In this document: positions 1 to 8,610 of the stretch, piece after piece | Layout: each line of letters begins with the position of its first letter | Position numbering within the stretch: position 1 is the first letter of the stretch | Source of the DNA: Halomonas sp. NO4 | Lineage (GTDB): Bacteria > Pseudomonadota > Gammaproteobacteria > Pseudomonadales > Halomonadaceae | Assembly: GCF_010994375.1 (NCBI RefSeq) | Contig: NZ_WHMA01000002.1 | Span: forward strand, 1 to 64,000 | DNA length: 64,000 bases | Direction: 5' to 3' | Notes under the pieces: model-generated | What the model was told of the DNA's origin: nothing | Databases searched by the model: none | The model's input: only the letters and a program-made list of their open reading frames with translations | Program-made: the position numbers and the translations under genes

Positions 1-1
1 A

Positions 2-481
2 GGGTGGGGAGGACTCCATCCCATTGCTAACGTGCTGAACAAGCTGCCAAAGTCGGTACAACCCAAGGTCAAGGCCGACCTCCATGACATCTGGATGGCC
101 GAGACCCGCTGTGATGCGCACAAGGCCTTTGATCGCACGCTGAAGCGCTTCGAGGCCAAGTACCCCAAGGCGATGGCGTGCCTGGCGAAGGATCGGGACG
201 AGTTGCTGGCGTTCTACGACTACCCGGCAGAGCATTGGGTGCATATCCGCACCACCAATCCGATCGAGTCGACCTTCGCCACGGTCCGGCTACGGAGTAA
301 GCGCAGCCGGAACTGCGGTTCCCGGGCGACGACCCTGGCGATGGTCTTCAAGCTGCTTCAGAGCGCTCAGAAGCGCTGGAGGCGCATCAAGCATTTCCAG
401 AAACTGGAGCTGGTCGTCAGCAACGTCAAGTTCCAGGATGGAGAGCAGGTAACCGATCAGTCAGACAGGAATGCGGCCTGA
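2..481 (+). CDS. IS256-family transposase, C-terminal part (runs off the window start)
   Basis: This is the C-terminal third of a mutator-type (IS256 family) DDE transposase, which cuts and pastes its own element. The frame is open to the left window edge, so the true start lies outside; the first internal GTG is at 32. The segment reading ANVLNKLPKSVQ and the later HIRTTNPIESTFATVRLR are family hallmarks, with the Glu of IEST probably the last residue of the DDE triad. A candidate right end follows the stop. The residues at the extreme left (about codons 1-8) do not look like the usual sequence before ANVLNKLP, so a junction may lie there. Family assignment is confident; whether the element is intact cannot be seen. 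Confidence 0.88.
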   Translation, partial: GWGGLHPIANVLNKLPKSVQPKVKADLHDIWMAETRCDAHKAFDRTLKRFEAKYPKAMACLAKDRDELLAFYDYPAEHWVHIRTTNPIESTFATVRLRSKRSRNCGSRATTLAMVFKLLQSAQKRWRRIKHFQKLELVVSNVKFQDGEQVTDQSDRNAA

Positions 482-488
482 CCGCCAT

Positions 489-510
489 CCACCAGAATTG
501 ACAATAACTC
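489..510 (+). repeat. Candidate right terminal inverted repeat of the IS256 element
   Basis: Eight bases after the transposase stop the sequence reads CCACCAGAATTGACAATAAC then TC. Inward from 510 this is GAGTTATTGTCAATTCTGG, resembling IS256-family ends (GAG..TTGTCAA). The left end is outside the window, so pairing cannot be checked. Any target duplication would start at 511. Confidence 0.5.
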
Positions 511-560
511 AAGCGCAAGGCCGGACTTCTCAACCGACGCCCCCTCAGATGGAGACACAA

Positions 561-737
561 CCCACCGCTGACCACCACGAGGAGACTGCCGAGGCCGGAA
601 AGCTGGTGGTCGCCGCCGACAGGCCGCTCAACTGCGACCAGGCGTACTACGTGGTTAGCGCCGGCGCCAACCTGGAGCGGCCCATTGCCGGACAGTTTCG
701 AGAATGGTTGCTCGACGAGGCCAGCCTGCCGGCCTGA
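561..737 (+). pseudogene. Remnant of a LysR-type regulator, C-terminal end only
   Basis: The reading frame ending at 737 resembles the last 50 or so residues of a LysR-type regulator of the GcvA kind: AGKLVVAADRPL, then QAYYVV, then FREWLLDEASL. The DNA-binding domain and most of the effector domain are absent, and the frame becomes unrecognisable towards the IS256 end at about 510. It is most simply a gene cut by the IS256 insertion and later decay. The exact left boundary is a guess. Confidence 0.55.
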
Positions 738-756
738 GCTTGGGATCCGGCCTGGC

Positions 757-792
757 GGCCGTCCGATGGCCTGGGTGATCCAGGTGCCGGTG
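757..792. repeat. Duplicated scrap of the HMG-CoA lyase gene
   Basis: These 36 bases match 1569-1604, inside the 3' end of the HMG-CoA lyase gene, with one mismatch (position 762). Similarity fades at about 793. The piece lies between the LysR and IS110 remnants and encodes nothing useful here. Confidence 0.75.
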
Positions 793-799
793 CTCGGCG

Positions 800-873
800 A
801 GCTTGCCCCTGGGCATGTCCTTGGCTACGGCCAGCTCGAAAACGCTTGTGGCCAAATCCACCGCAACGGTCAT
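800..873 (-). pseudogene. Remnant of an IS110-family transposase, N-terminus only
   Basis: On the minus strand an ATG at 873 opens the peptide MTVAVDLATSVFELAVAKD, the typical beginning of IS110/IS1111 transposases, where the first Asp (in VDLA) is a DEDD catalytic residue. Similarity ends after about 20 codons and runs into the duplicated HMG-CoA lyase scrap, so the rest is lost. This is the debris of a second mobile element beside the IS256 copy. Confidence 0.6.
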
Positions 874-1061
874 ACTGATTTGTGTGGACCCATCCCGTTC
901 TTCGCGGCCTGCCCGCATGGTACCTCGATGCCGAGAGGAGGGCGGGAGGGGCCATCCCACCACTGGAGCCGACCGTCCGAACGTCGCGTGGCGGCTTTCG
1001 GCCTGCGGCTTAGCTTCAGCGTTAGGCGTCCTGGCAACAGTCAAAGGAGGAAGCTGAAGTG

Positions 1062-1439
1062 ATGTACTTTCAAAACCTCAATCAGATAGTTGAGTCGCTC
1101 GCAACCGATGAGTCGACAAAAAACGATCCGATACAACGGGTTTTCGTTTTTGATGGAAGGCATTTGACGGCGAATGTCGGCATCGTCCGTGACAGTGGCA
1201 ATGCACTGCATACGCAGACACACCATGATGAGATACTCGTCATCATTGATGGAGATGTTGACTTCAGGGTCGGTGACGAAGTGAAGCGAGTGAGTCAGGG
1301 AGATCTGGTGTACATTCCGCAGGATACACTCCACGGTCCGATCCTTGAAGAAGGGCAACGTTTCGCAGCGCTTTCCGTGTTTGCCCCTTATTTCGATAGG
1401 TCCAAGAACAATATAGTGTGGGACAGAGATTCGGCTTGA
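1062..1439 (+). CDS. Small cupin-domain protein
   Basis: A 125-residue single-domain cupin of unknown substrate. Cupin motif 1 is visible around residues 47-70 (HTQTHHDE followed by a Gly-containing turn), giving metal-binding His/His/Glu. Motif 2 is GDLVYIPQDTLHGP near residue 90, with the fourth ligand His. The upstream AAGGAGG at 1044-1050 supports the ATG at 1062; a GTG at 1059 directly before it is the alternative. No signal peptide. The codon use is visibly less G+C-rich than the flanking liu genes, and it follows IS debris, so it may be transferred DNA. It could be a sensor, isomerase or dioxygenase. Confidence 0.75.
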   Translation: MYFQNLNQIVESLATDESTKNDPIQRVFVFDGRHLTANVGIVRDSGNALHTQTHHDEILVIIDGDVDFRVGDEVKRVSQGDLVYIPQDTLHGPILEEGQRFAALSVFAPYFDRSKNNIVWDRDSA

Positions 1440-1476
1440 TCAGGCTTTGTCTGAAAAGTCGGCGAGCAAACCCACC

Positions 1477-1510
1477 AAGCCCCCGAGCCAGCTGCCTGGC
1501 TCGGGGGCTT
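1477..1510. terminator. Bidirectional hairpin between the cupin gene and liuE
   Basis: Perfect 14-bp arms (1477-1490 and 1497-1510) enclose a 6-base loop. It lies between converging genes and could end transcription from both. There is no strong T-tract on either side. Confidence 0.8.
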
Positions 1511-1528
1511 GTCGTTTCAGCTGCCTGA

Positions 1529-2428
1529 TTACTTGGCCGCCAGCGCCACGCCCACCTTGGAGCGGTTGGGCCGCCCGATGGCCTGGGTGATCCAGGTGCC
1601 GGTGGCGGCGAGCGTGTCGAGGTCGATGCCGGTCTCGATACCCAGGCCGTCGAGCAGGTAGACCACGTCTTCGCTGGCCACGTTGCCGGAGGCGCCCTTG
1701 GCGTAGGGGCAGCCGCCCAGGCCGGCCACGGAGCTGTCGACCACCGCGATGCCTTCTTCCAGCACGGCGTAGAGGTTGGCGAGCGCCTGGCCGTAGGTGT
1801 CGTGGAAGTGGGCGGCGAGCTTGTCCATGGGGATCTCCCGGCTCACGGCCTCGAGCATGCGCTTGGCCTTGAGCGGGGTGCCCACGCCGATGGTGTCGCC
1901 GAGGGACACCTCGTAACAGCCCATCTCATAGAGCGCCTTCGAGACCTCGGCGACCTTGGCGGGGGCGATCTCGCCTTCGTAGGGGCAGCCGAGCACGCAG
2001 GAGACGTAGCCGCGCACGCGCACCTTGGCCTCGCGGGCGCGCTCGAGCACCGGGGCGAAGCGCTCGAGCGATTCACTCACCGAGCAGTTGATGTTCTTTT
2101 GCGAGAAGGCCTCGCTGGCCGCACCGAACACCGCGACTTCTTCCACGCCGCATTCCAGCGCGCCTTCCAGCCCCTTGAGGTTGGGGGTCAGCGCCGCGTA
2201 GGTGACGCCGTCGCGGCGGGTGAGCCCGGTCATCACCTCGCGGTGGTCGGCCATCTGCGGCACCCACTTGGGCGAGACGAAGCTGGCCGCCTCGATGTAG
2301 CTGAGGCCAGCCGCGCCCAGGCGGTCGATCAGCTCCAGTTTGGTGGCCGTGTCGATCGGGTTGGGTTCGTTCTGCAGCCCGTCTCGGGGGCCGACCTCGA
2401 CCAGGCGCACGCGCTTGGGAAATGCCAT
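1529..2428 (-). CDS. liuE: Hydroxymethylglutaryl-CoA lyase
   Basis: This 299-residue enzyme splits HMG-CoA into acetoacetate and acetyl-CoA, the last step of leucine degradation. The N-terminal [14 protein letters not shown] carries the catalytic Arg and metal-binding Asp of the DRE-TIM family. [13 protein letters not shown] holds the metal His ligands. [20 protein letters not shown] near residue 235 contains the active-site Cys loop specific to HMG-CoA lyase. The length is normal for bacterial forms. It is the last gene of the minus-strand liu operon, 10 bases after liuD, and ends before a strong hairpin. A 36-bp piece of it is duplicated at 757-792. Confidence 0.97.
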   Translation of the reverse strand: MAFPKRVRLVEVGPRDGLQNEPNPIDTATKLELIDRLGAAGLSYIEAASFVSPKWVPQMADHREVMTGLTRRDGVTYAALTPNLKGLEGALECGVEEVAVFGAASEAFSQKNINCSVSESLERFAPVLERAREAKVRVRGYVSCVLGCPYEGEIAPAKVAEVSKALYEMGCYEVSLGDTIGVGTPLKAKRMLEAVSREIPMDKLAAHFHDTYGQALANLYAVLEEGIAVVDSSVAGLGGCPYAKGASGNVASEDVVYLLDGLGIETGIDLDTLAATGTWITQAIGRPNRSKVGVALAAK

Positions 2429-2438
2429 GTCGGTCTCC

Positions 2439-4493
2439 TTATTCCTCGGGGACGAATTCGAGCAGCACGTCGCCCTGGCCCACCGTCTCGCCGGCCTGGA
2501 AGTGGAAGCTCGCCACGTGGCCGTCGGCGGGGGCGGTCATGGTGTGTTCCATCTTCATGGCTTCCATGACCATCAGCGGCATGCCTTTCTCCACCTTCTG
2601 GCCGGTGTCCACCAGCAGGGCGACCACGGTGCCGTGCATGGGCGCGGTGAGGGTCGATTCCGCCTCGTGGTGGCCGTGGTCGATGGCGTCGATGCGGCGC
2701 CAGAACAGGCGCGTCTCGCCGCTGGGATCGACCATCACCACCACGTTGCCGTCGCGGCGCGCCTGCAGGCGGCGGCGGTGGCCGTTCAGCGTCACCGCCA
2801 CGGCGTCGCCGGTCAGGGGCTGGAGGCTGGCGGTGAGCGTCTCGCCACGAATGGTCAGCTGCCAGCCGGTATCGGTACCGCGCTCGCGCCGGCCTTCGAC
2901 CACCACCACGGCCTCGCTGTCGTCGTCATCCTGGGCATGCGCCGGATCGCACAGGGCGATGCGGATGGTGTGCGGGGCGTTGAGGCGGAAGCCGTCGTGA
3001 CGGTCCCAGGGCGAGTCGCTCTCGCACTCGCGGGCCAGCTGATTGAGGCCCACCAGCGCCGCGCCGGCGTACTCCTCGATGCGATACTGGCGCGGGGCGA
3101 AGAGCGTCGCCTCGTTCTTCTCGATGAAGCGGGTATCGAGCTCCACGGCCTTGAACGCCGGGTGGGTGGCCAGGCGCTGCAGGAAGGCGCGGTTGGTGAC
3201 CACGCCCTGCACGTCCAGTGCGGCCAGGGCGCGGTTGAGGGTGGCCAGCGCCTGCTCGCGGTCGTCACCGTGGACGATCAGCTTGGCGAGCATGGGGTCG
3301 TAGTGCATCGAGACGGCATCATTGGTCGCCACGCCGCTGTCCAGGCGCACCCGCTCAGGGTCGAGCCCGGCACCTTCCAGGTCCATGGCGAAGCGCGTGA
3401 GCGTGCCGGTGGCGGGCAGGAAGTCCTGCTCGGGGTCCTCGGCATACAGGCGCGCCTCGAAGCTGTGGCCGGTGATGGTCAGCGCCTCCTGCGCCAGCGG
3501 CAGGGCCTCGCCCATGGCCACGCGCAGCTGCCACTCGACCAGGTCCTGGCCGGTGATCATCTCGGTGACGGGGTGCTCCACCTGCAGGCGGGTGTTCATC
3601 TCCATGAAGAAGAACGACCCGTCCGCATCCAGCAGGAACTCGACGGTGCCGGCGCCCACGTAGCCGATCTCCTTGGCGGCGCGCACCGCGGCCTCGCCCA
3701 TGTCGCGGCGCAGCTCTGGCGTCATGCCCGGGGCGGGGGCCTCCTCGAGCACCTTCTGGTGGCGGCGCTGCACGGAGCAGTCGCGCTCGAAGAGGTAGAC
3801 GCCGTTGCCGTGGCGGTCGCAGAACACCTGCACTTCGACGTGGCGCGGCTGGGTCAGGTACTTCTCGATCAGCATGCGCTGATCGCCGAAGGCGGCCTGG
3901 GACTCGCGGCGGCAGCCGTCCAGCGCGGCCTGGAACTGCTCGCCGCTCTCCACCACGCGCATGCCCTTGCCGCCGCCGCCGGCGCTCGCCTTGAGCAGCA
4001 CCGGGTAGCCAATCGTGTCGGCCTCGCGGCGCAGCAGGGCGTCGTCCTGGTCGTCGCCGTGGTAGCCCGGCACCAGCGGCACGCCGGCGTTGGCCATGCG
4101 CGCCTTGGCGGCGGACTTGTCGCCCATGGCGGCGATGGCCGAGGCGGGCGGGCCGACGAAGGTGATGCCGGCGGCGTCCAGCGCCTCGACGAAGGCGCCG
4201 TTCTCGGAGAGAAAGCCGTAGCCGGGGTGAATGGCGCCGGCGCCGGTGCGCTTGGCGGCTTCCACCACCGCGGCGACGTTGAGGTAGCTCTCGCGCGCCG
4301 CGGCGGGGCCCAGGCGCACGGCCTCGTCGGCCTCGCGCACGTGGCGGGCATTGGCATCGGCGTCGGAGTAGACGGCCACGGTGCGCAGGCCCATGGCGCG
4401 CGCGGTGCGCATCACCCGGCAGGCGATCTCGCCGCGGTTGGCGACCAGCAGGGTGTCGAACGGGGTGGTGCGGGTAGCGGGGGAGTGGCTCAT
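2439..4493 (-). CDS. liuD: 3-methylcrotonyl-CoA carboxylase, biotin-carrying alpha subunit
   Basis: This 684-residue protein carboxylates its own biotin with ATP and bicarbonate and passes the carboxyl group to the LiuB subunit, making 3-methylglutaconyl-CoA from methylcrotonyl-CoA. The N-terminal biotin carboxylase half starts [13 protein letters not shown] and has the ATP-grasp glycine loop [17 protein letters not shown]-like linker follows. The C-terminal biotinyl domain has EAMKMEH, biotin Lys near residue 647. The ATG at 4493 overlaps the liuC stop (ATGA, 4490-4493), so the two are translationally coupled; the frame extends upstream of this ATG, but only inside liuC. Acetyl- or propionyl-CoA carboxylase subunits look alike, and the neighbours decide the assignment. 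Confidence 0.96.
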   Translation of the reverse strand: MSHSPATRTTPFDTLLVANRGEIACRVMRTARAMGLRTVAVYSDADANARHVREADEAVRLGPAAARESYLNVAAVVEAAKRTGAGAIHPGYGFLSENGAFVEALDAAGITFVGPPASAIAAMGDKSAAKARMANAGVPLVPGYHGDDQDDALLRREADTIGYPVLLKASAGGGGKGMRVVESGEQFQAALDGCRRESQAAFGDQRMLIEKYLTQPRHVEVQVFCDRHGNGVYLFERDCSVQRRHQKVLEEAPAPGMTPELRRDMGEAAVRAAKEIGYVGAGTVEFLLDADGSFFFMEMNTRLQVEHPVTEMITGQDLVEWQLRVAMGEALPLAQEALTITGHSFEARLYAEDPEQDFLPATGTLTRFAMDLEGAGLDPERVRLDSGVATNDAVSMHYDPMLAKLIVHGDDREQALATLNRALAALDVQGVVTNRAFLQRLATHPAFKAVELDTRFIEKNEATLFAPRQYRIEEYAGAALVGLNQLARECESDSPWDRHDGFRLNAPHTIRIALCDPAHAQDDDDSEAVVVVEGRRERGTDTGWQLTIRGETLTASLQPLTGDAVAVTLNGHRRRLQARRDGNVVVMVDPSGETRLFWRRIDAIDHGHHEAESTLTAPMHGTVVALLVDTGQKVEKGMPLMVMEAMKMEHTMTAPADGHVASFHFQAGETVGQGDVLLEFVPEE

Positions 4494-5335
4494 GAGCGGC
4501 GCTCCGTGGCGGAAGTCGTGTCGTCGTCGGGGGCGGGGGTCCAGGCCGGGCGGCGCTTCTCGAAGAAGCTGGTCAGCCCCTCCTGGCCTTCGGCGCTGAC
4601 GCGCAGTTCCGCGATCACCCGGCAGGTGTGCTCGCGGGTGGCCTGGCTGTCGGGCGCGCGGGCGACCTCGGCGAGCAGGGCCTTGGTGGCGCGCTGGGCC
4701 TGGGGCGAGCCGGCCAGCAGGGTGTGGAGCATGGCGATCACCGCGGCGTCCAGCACCTCGTGCTCGACCACCTGGTGCACCAGCCCCAGGGTCCAGGCGG
4801 TGTGGGCGTCCATGACCTCGGCGGTGAGCGCGTAGCGACGCGTCTGGCGCTCGCCCAGGGCGCGCTGCACGTAGGGGCTGATCACCGCCGGGGAGAGGCC
4901 GATCTTGACCTCGGAGAGGCAGAACTTGGCCTTCTCGGAGGCGATCACGATGTCGCAGCAGGCGGCCAGGCCCACGGCGCCGCCGAAGGCGGCCCCCTGC
5001 ACGCGGCACACGGTGGAGCAGGGCAGGGTGTCCAGGCCGTGCATCAGCTGGGCGAGCTTGCGCGAGTCGGCCAGGTTGCCCTCGACATCGTACTCGACCA
5101 TGCGCTTCATCCAGCCGAGATCGGCCCCGGCGGAGAAGCTCTTGCCCTCCGAGCCCAGCACCACGGCGCGCACCTCGCCGTGGCCGGCGGCGTCGTGGAG
5201 CGTGTCGAGATGGGCGTTGAGCTCGGCGATCAGGCTGTCGTCGAAGGCGTTGTGGACCGCCGGGCGATCCAGCGTCAGCCAGGCGATGCCGCGCGCGTCG
5301 ATCTCGAGTCTTGAGAAGGCGTTGCTAGTTGCCAT
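4490..5335 (-). CDS. liuC: Methylglutaconyl-CoA hydratase (enoyl-CoA hydratase family)
   Basis: This 281-residue crotonase-fold enzyme most likely hydrates 3-methylglutaconyl-CoA to HMG-CoA. The oxyanion-hole segments are GKSFSAGADLGWM near residue 70 and GAAFGGAVGLAACCDI near residue 115. The following SEKAKFCLSEVKIGLSPAVI is typical of the methylglutaconyl/enoyl hydratase group. It lies between liuB and liuD and overlaps liuD by four bases. A REP-like repeat fills the gap to liuB. Substrate is inferred from the operon. Confidence 0.94.
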   Translation of the reverse strand: MATSNAFSRLEIDARGIAWLTLDRPAVHNAFDDSLIAELNAHLDTLHDAAGHGEVRAVVLGSEGKSFSAGADLGWMKRMVEYDVEGNLADSRKLAQLMHGLDTLPCSTVCRVQGAAFGGAVGLAACCDIVIASEKAKFCLSEVKIGLSPAVISPYVQRALGERQTRRYALTAEVMDAHTAWTLGLVHQVVEHEVLDAAVIAMLHTLLAGSPQAQRATKALLAEVARAPDSQATREHTCRVIAELRVSAEGQEGLTSFFEKRRPAWTPAPDDDTTSATERRS

Positions 5336-5358
5336 AACGAAATCTCTTTTTCAGGCGC

Positions 5359-5477
5359 TGTGGGAGGGAGCTTTAGCTCGCGATAGCGGTAGATGCCAGC
5401 GTAGGCGGGGTCCGCCAAGGCGCCTGACGGCGCCATTCGTCGAGGCGTCGAACCGCCGGCAAAGCCGGCCTCCCACA
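5359..5477. repeat. REP-like palindromic repeat, copy 1 (liuB-liuC gap)
   Basis: The element is bounded by TGTGGGAG (5359-5366) and its complement CTCCCACA (5470-5477). Inside is a GC-rich core containing GGCGCCTGACGGCGCC and TTCGTCGAGGCGTCGAACCG. Nearly the same core is in the copy at 7154-7265 and, inverted, in the copy at 13018-13127. No ORF is present. As RNA it would fold strongly and may adjust the amounts of the mRNA parts on either side. Confidence 0.8.
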
Positions 5478-5500
5478 GGCAAACCTTTGGTGGTCCATTC

Positions 5501-7108
5501 CTACATCCGGAATACGCCGAACTTCGTGTCTTCCACCTCGGCGTTCATGGCCGCGGCAAGCGAGAGGCCGAGCACGTCGCGGGTCTGGGCCGGGTCGATC
5601 ACGCCGTCGTCCCACAGCCGGGCGCTGGCGTAGTAGGGGTGACCCTGGTGCTCGTACTGCTCGCGGGTCGGCTGCTTGAAGGCCTCTTCCTCCGCGGGTG
5701 ACCACTCGCGGCCCTCGCGCTCGTACTGCTCGCGCTTGACCTGGGCCAGCACGCCGGCGGCCTGCTCGCCACCCATCACCGAGATGCGCGCGTTGGGCCA
5801 CATGAACAGCAGGTTGGGGTCGTAGGCGCGGCCGCACATGCCGTAGTTGCCGGCGCCGAAGCTGCCACCGATCAGCACGGTGAACTTGGGCACCTTGGCG
5901 CAGGCCACGGCGGTGACGAGCTTGGCGCCGTGCTTGGCGATGCCTTCGTGCTCGTACTTGGAGCCGACCATGAAGCCGGTGATGTTCTGCAGGAAGATCA
6001 GCGGGATCTTGCGCTGGGCGCACAGCTCGATGAAGTGCGCGCCCTTTACCGCGGATTCGGAGAACAGCACGCCGTTGTTGGCGACGATGCCCACCGGGTA
6101 GCCGTGGATGTGGGCGAAGCCGGTGACCAGGGTGTCGCCGTAGTAGCGCTTGAACTCGTCGAAGTCGGAGTCGTCGACGATGCGCGCGATCACCTCGCGC
6201 ACCTCGAAGGGCTTCTTCAAGTCGGTGCCGACGATGCCGTAGAGCTCGCTGGGGTCGAGGCGCGGGGGCTTGGGCGCCTGCATGGCGAGCTCGCCGCGCT
6301 TCTGCCAGTTGAGCCGTGACACGCAGGCGCGGGCCAGCTGCAGGGCGTGGGCGTCGTTCTCGGCGTAGTGGTCGGCCACGCCGCTCTTCTTGGTATGCAC
6401 GTCGGCGCCGCCCAGGTCCTCGGCGCTGATGCTCTCGCCGGTGGCGGCCTTCACCAGCGGCGGGCCGCCCAGGAAGATGGTGCCCTGCTCCTTGACGATG
6501 ATCGACTCGTCGGCCATGGCCGGCACGTAGGCGCCGCCGGCGGTGCACGAGCCCATCACCACGGCGATCTGCGGGATGCCCTCGGCGGAGAGCGTGGCCT
6601 GGTTGTAGAAGATGCGCCCGAAGTGGTCGCGGTCGGGGAAGACCTCATCCTGGCGAGGCAGGAAGGCGCCGCCGGAGTCGACGAGATAAATGCACGGCAG
6701 GCGGTGCTTGCGGGCGATCTCCTGGGCGCGGAGGTGCTTCTTCACCGTGAGGGGGTAGTAGGTGCCGCCCTTGACGGTGGCGTCGTTGGCGACGATCACG
6801 CACTCCACGCCCGACACGCGGCCGATGCCGGTGACCACGCCGGCGGCGGGCACCTCGCTCTCGTAGACCGCGTGGGCGGCCAGCGCCGAGAACTCGAGGA
6901 AGGGCGAGCCCTCGTCGATCAGGTGGTCGATGCGGTCGCGCACGAACAGCTTGCCGCGCGACTCGTGGCGCGCACGGGCCTTCTCGCCGCCGCCCTGGCT
7001 GATCGCCGCGGTCAGCTCGCGCAGCTTGCCGACCTCGGCGCGCATGGCCGCCTCGTTGGCCTGGAAACCGTCGCTGCGCGGATTGATCTGGGTTTGCAGG
7101 ATGCTCAT
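5501..7108 (-). CDS. liuB: 3-methylcrotonyl-CoA carboxylase, carboxyltransferase beta subunit
   Basis: This 535-residue subunit moves the carboxyl group from LiuD biotin to 3-methylcrotonyl-CoA. Two crotonase-like carboxyltransferase halves are visible. The N-terminal half has [19 protein letters not shown] and the substrate/oxyanion loop [17 protein letters not shown]. The C-terminal half has [17 protein letters not shown]. These segments and the length are characteristic of the methylcrotonyl rather than the propionyl enzyme. The ATG at 7108 begins the family-typical N-terminus ([15 protein letters not shown]); the frame stays open further upstream but through the repeat at 7154-7265, so that extension is rejected. 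Confidence 0.97.
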   Translation of the reverse strand: MSILQTQINPRSDGFQANEAAMRAEVGKLRELTAAISQGGGEKARARHESRGKLFVRDRIDHLIDEGSPFLEFSALAAHAVYESEVPAAGVVTGIGRVSGVECVIVANDATVKGGTYYPLTVKKHLRAQEIARKHRLPCIYLVDSGGAFLPRQDEVFPDRDHFGRIFYNQATLSAEGIPQIAVVMGSCTAGGAYVPAMADESIIVKEQGTIFLGGPPLVKAATGESISAEDLGGADVHTKKSGVADHYAENDAHALQLARACVSRLNWQKRGELAMQAPKPPRLDPSELYGIVGTDLKKPFEVREVIARIVDDSDFDEFKRYYGDTLVTGFAHIHGYPVGIVANNGVLFSESAVKGAHFIELCAQRKIPLIFLQNITGFMVGSKYEHEGIAKHGAKLVTAVACAKVPKFTVLIGGSFGAGNYGMCGRAYDPNLLFMWPNARISVMGGEQAAGVLAQVKREQYEREGREWSPAEEEAFKQPTREQYEHQGHPYYASARLWDDGVIDPAQTRDVLGLSLAAAMNAEVEDTKFGVFRM

Positions 7109-7153
7109 GGAAGATCCTTGAAGTCTCGTATACCAACGCTGGAGTAGTGCCGT

Positions 7154-7265
7154 TGTGGGAGGCCGGCTCTGCCGGGCGAACCGCCGCGTAGCGGCGGCCG
7201 GTAATCGGGGCGCCTGACGGCGCCTTCGTCGAGGCGTCGAACCGGCGCTAAATCGCCCTCCCACA
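7154..7265. repeat. REP-like palindromic repeat, copy 2 (liuA-liuB gap)
   Basis: It is bounded by TGTGGGAG (7154-7161) and CTCCCACA (7258-7265) and shares with copy 1 the core GGCGCCTGACGGCGCC and CGTCGAGGCGTCGAACCG in the same orientation. It ends 8 bases from the liuA stop. Confidence 0.8.
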
Positions 7266-7272
7266 GGCGCTG

Positions 7273-8442
7273 TTAAGCGGATTCGTTAAAAATCTCGCGA
7301 CCGATCAACATGCGGCGAATTTCGCTCGTCCCGGCGCCGATCTCGTAGAGCTTGGCGTCGCGCAGCAGCCGCCCGGTGGGGTACTCGTTGATGTAGCCGT
7401 TACCGCCGAGCAGCTGGATGGCGTCCAGCGCCACCTGGGTGGCCTTCTCGGCGCAGTAGAGGATCACGCCGGCGGCGTCCTTGCGCGAGGTCTGGCCGCG
7501 GTCGCAGGCGGCAGCGACGCTGTAGAGGTAGGCGCGGCAGGCGTTCAGCGTGGTGTACATGTCGGCGATCTTGCCCTGCACCAGCTGGAACTCGCCGATG
7601 GGCTGATCGAACTGCTTGCGCTCGTGGACGTAGGGCACGACCACGTCAAGGGCGGCCTGCATGATGCCGATGGGGCCGGCGGCGAGCACGGTGCGCTCGT
7701 AATCCAGGCCGCTCATCAGCACCTTGACGCCGCGGTTCTCTTCGCCCAGCACGTTCTCGACCGGGACCTCGCAATCTTCGAACACCAGCTCGCAGGTGTT
7801 GGAGCCACGCATGCCCAGCTTGTCGAGCTTCTGGGCGGTGGAAAAACCGGCCATGCCCTTCTCGATGATGAAGGCGGTGATGCCCTTTGAGCCGGCGTCG
7901 GGGTCGGTCTTGGCGTAGACCACGAGGACATCGGCCTCCGGGCCGTTGGTGATCCACATCTTGTTGCCGTTGAGCACGTAGTGGTCGCCTTCGCGACGCG
8001 CGCGCAGCTTCATGGAGACCACGTCGGAGCCGGCGCCCGGCTCCGACATGGCCAGCGCGCCGACGTGCTCGCCGCTGATCAGCTTGGGCAGGTACTTGGC
8101 CTTCTGCTCGGCACTGGCGTTGATCTTGAGCTGGTTGACGCAGAGGTTGGAGTGCGCGCCGTAGGAGAGGCCCACCGAGGCGCTGGCCCGGGAGATCTCC
8201 TCCATGGCGATGCAGTGCGCCAGATACCCCATGCCGCTGCCACCGTCCTCGTCCGGCACGGTGATGCCGAGCAGGCCCATGTCGCCGAACTTCCGCCACA
8301 GGTCGTTGGGAAACTCGTTCTTCTCGTCGATCTCGGCGGCGCGCGGGGCGATCTCGTCGCGGGCGAAGGCGTTCACCTGGTCGCGCAGCATGTCCAGGGT
8401 TTCGTCGAGGCCGAAATCGAGGGGCTTGTACGGCGTAAGCAT
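7273..8442 (-). CDS. liuA: Isovaleryl-CoA dehydrogenase
   Basis: This 389-residue acyl-CoA dehydrogenase oxidises isovaleryl-CoA to 3-methylcrotonyl-CoA, passing electrons to ETF. The FAD/substrate signature [18 protein letters not shown] is near residue 135. [13 protein letters not shown] near residue 250 carries the Glu placed as in isovaleryl-CoA dehydrogenases, rather than the later Glu of short-chain enzymes. [20 protein letters not shown] near the C-terminus is the second family signature. It is the first gene of liuABCDE. The LiuR-like site lies 56-71 bases upstream of its ATG. The regulator gene liuR is not in the window. Confidence 0.96.
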   Translation of the reverse strand: MLTPYKPLDFGLDETLDMLRDQVNAFARDEIAPRAAEIDEKNEFPNDLWRKFGDMGLLGITVPDEDGGSGMGYLAHCIAMEEISRASASVGLSYGAHSNLCVNQLKINASAEQKAKYLPKLISGEHVGALAMSEPGAGSDVVSMKLRARREGDHYVLNGNKMWITNGPEADVLVVYAKTDPDAGSKGITAFIIEKGMAGFSTAQKLDKLGMRGSNTCELVFEDCEVPVENVLGEENRGVKVLMSGLDYERTVLAAGPIGIMQAALDVVVPYVHERKQFDQPIGEFQLVQGKIADMYTTLNACRAYLYSVAAACDRGQTSRKDAAGVILYCAEKATQVALDAIQLLGGNGYINEYPTGRLLRDAKLYEIGAGTSEIRRMLIGREIFNESA

Positions 8443-8484
8443 GGCGGGACTCCGTGGGTTGTCACGTCAGTGGTCGATGCCACA

Positions 8485-8513
8485 AGACTAGGTCAGGTTG
8501 ACGTTAACGTAAA
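8485..8513 (-). promoter_or_regulatory. liu operon promoter with LiuR-type operator
   Basis: The palindrome TTGACGTTAACGTAAA lies at 8498-8513, with a perfect 10-bp core ACGTTAACGT at 8501-8510. It closely resembles the site known for LiuR, the MerR-family repressor of branched-chain catabolism in gammaproteobacteria. On the minus strand TTTACG (8513-8508) and TAGTCT (8490-8485) are 17 bases apart and could be the -35 and -10. Confidence 0.75.
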
Positions 8514-8572
8514 GTGCAGCCTTGCGGTGTGCGACGAATGTCGAAGCTGGGTGGAATAACGGAAGGGAAACC

Positions 8573-8601
8573 GCGAGCCAGCGCCGGTGAAGCTGGCTCG
8601 C
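8573..8601 (-). terminator. Hairpin after sbtA-like gene
   Basis: Perfect 10-bp arms GCGAGCCAGC (8573-8582) and GCTGGCTCGC (8592-8601) lie just beyond the stop of the minus-strand permease gene, followed on that strand by GGTTTCCC. A reasonable intrinsic terminator with a weak T-run. Confidence 0.65.
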
Positions 8602-8610
8602 GTCGGGATG

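Noticed and set aside
655-1044. A 129-codon minus-strand gene upstream of the cupin
   Set aside because: Only the first 20 residues after the inner ATG resemble IS110; the rest is the reversed liuE scrap and LysR tail.
2340-4835. Long plus-strand frame (831 codons) opposite liuD and liuC
   Set aside because: It is the reverse of high-G+C carboxylase codons, rich in His/Ala/Gly with no domain; the minus strand is clearly the carboxylase.
5373-6548. Minus-strand frame overlapping liuB in another frame
   Set aside because: Very Arg-rich composition with no family match; liuB in its own frame has all catalytic motifs.
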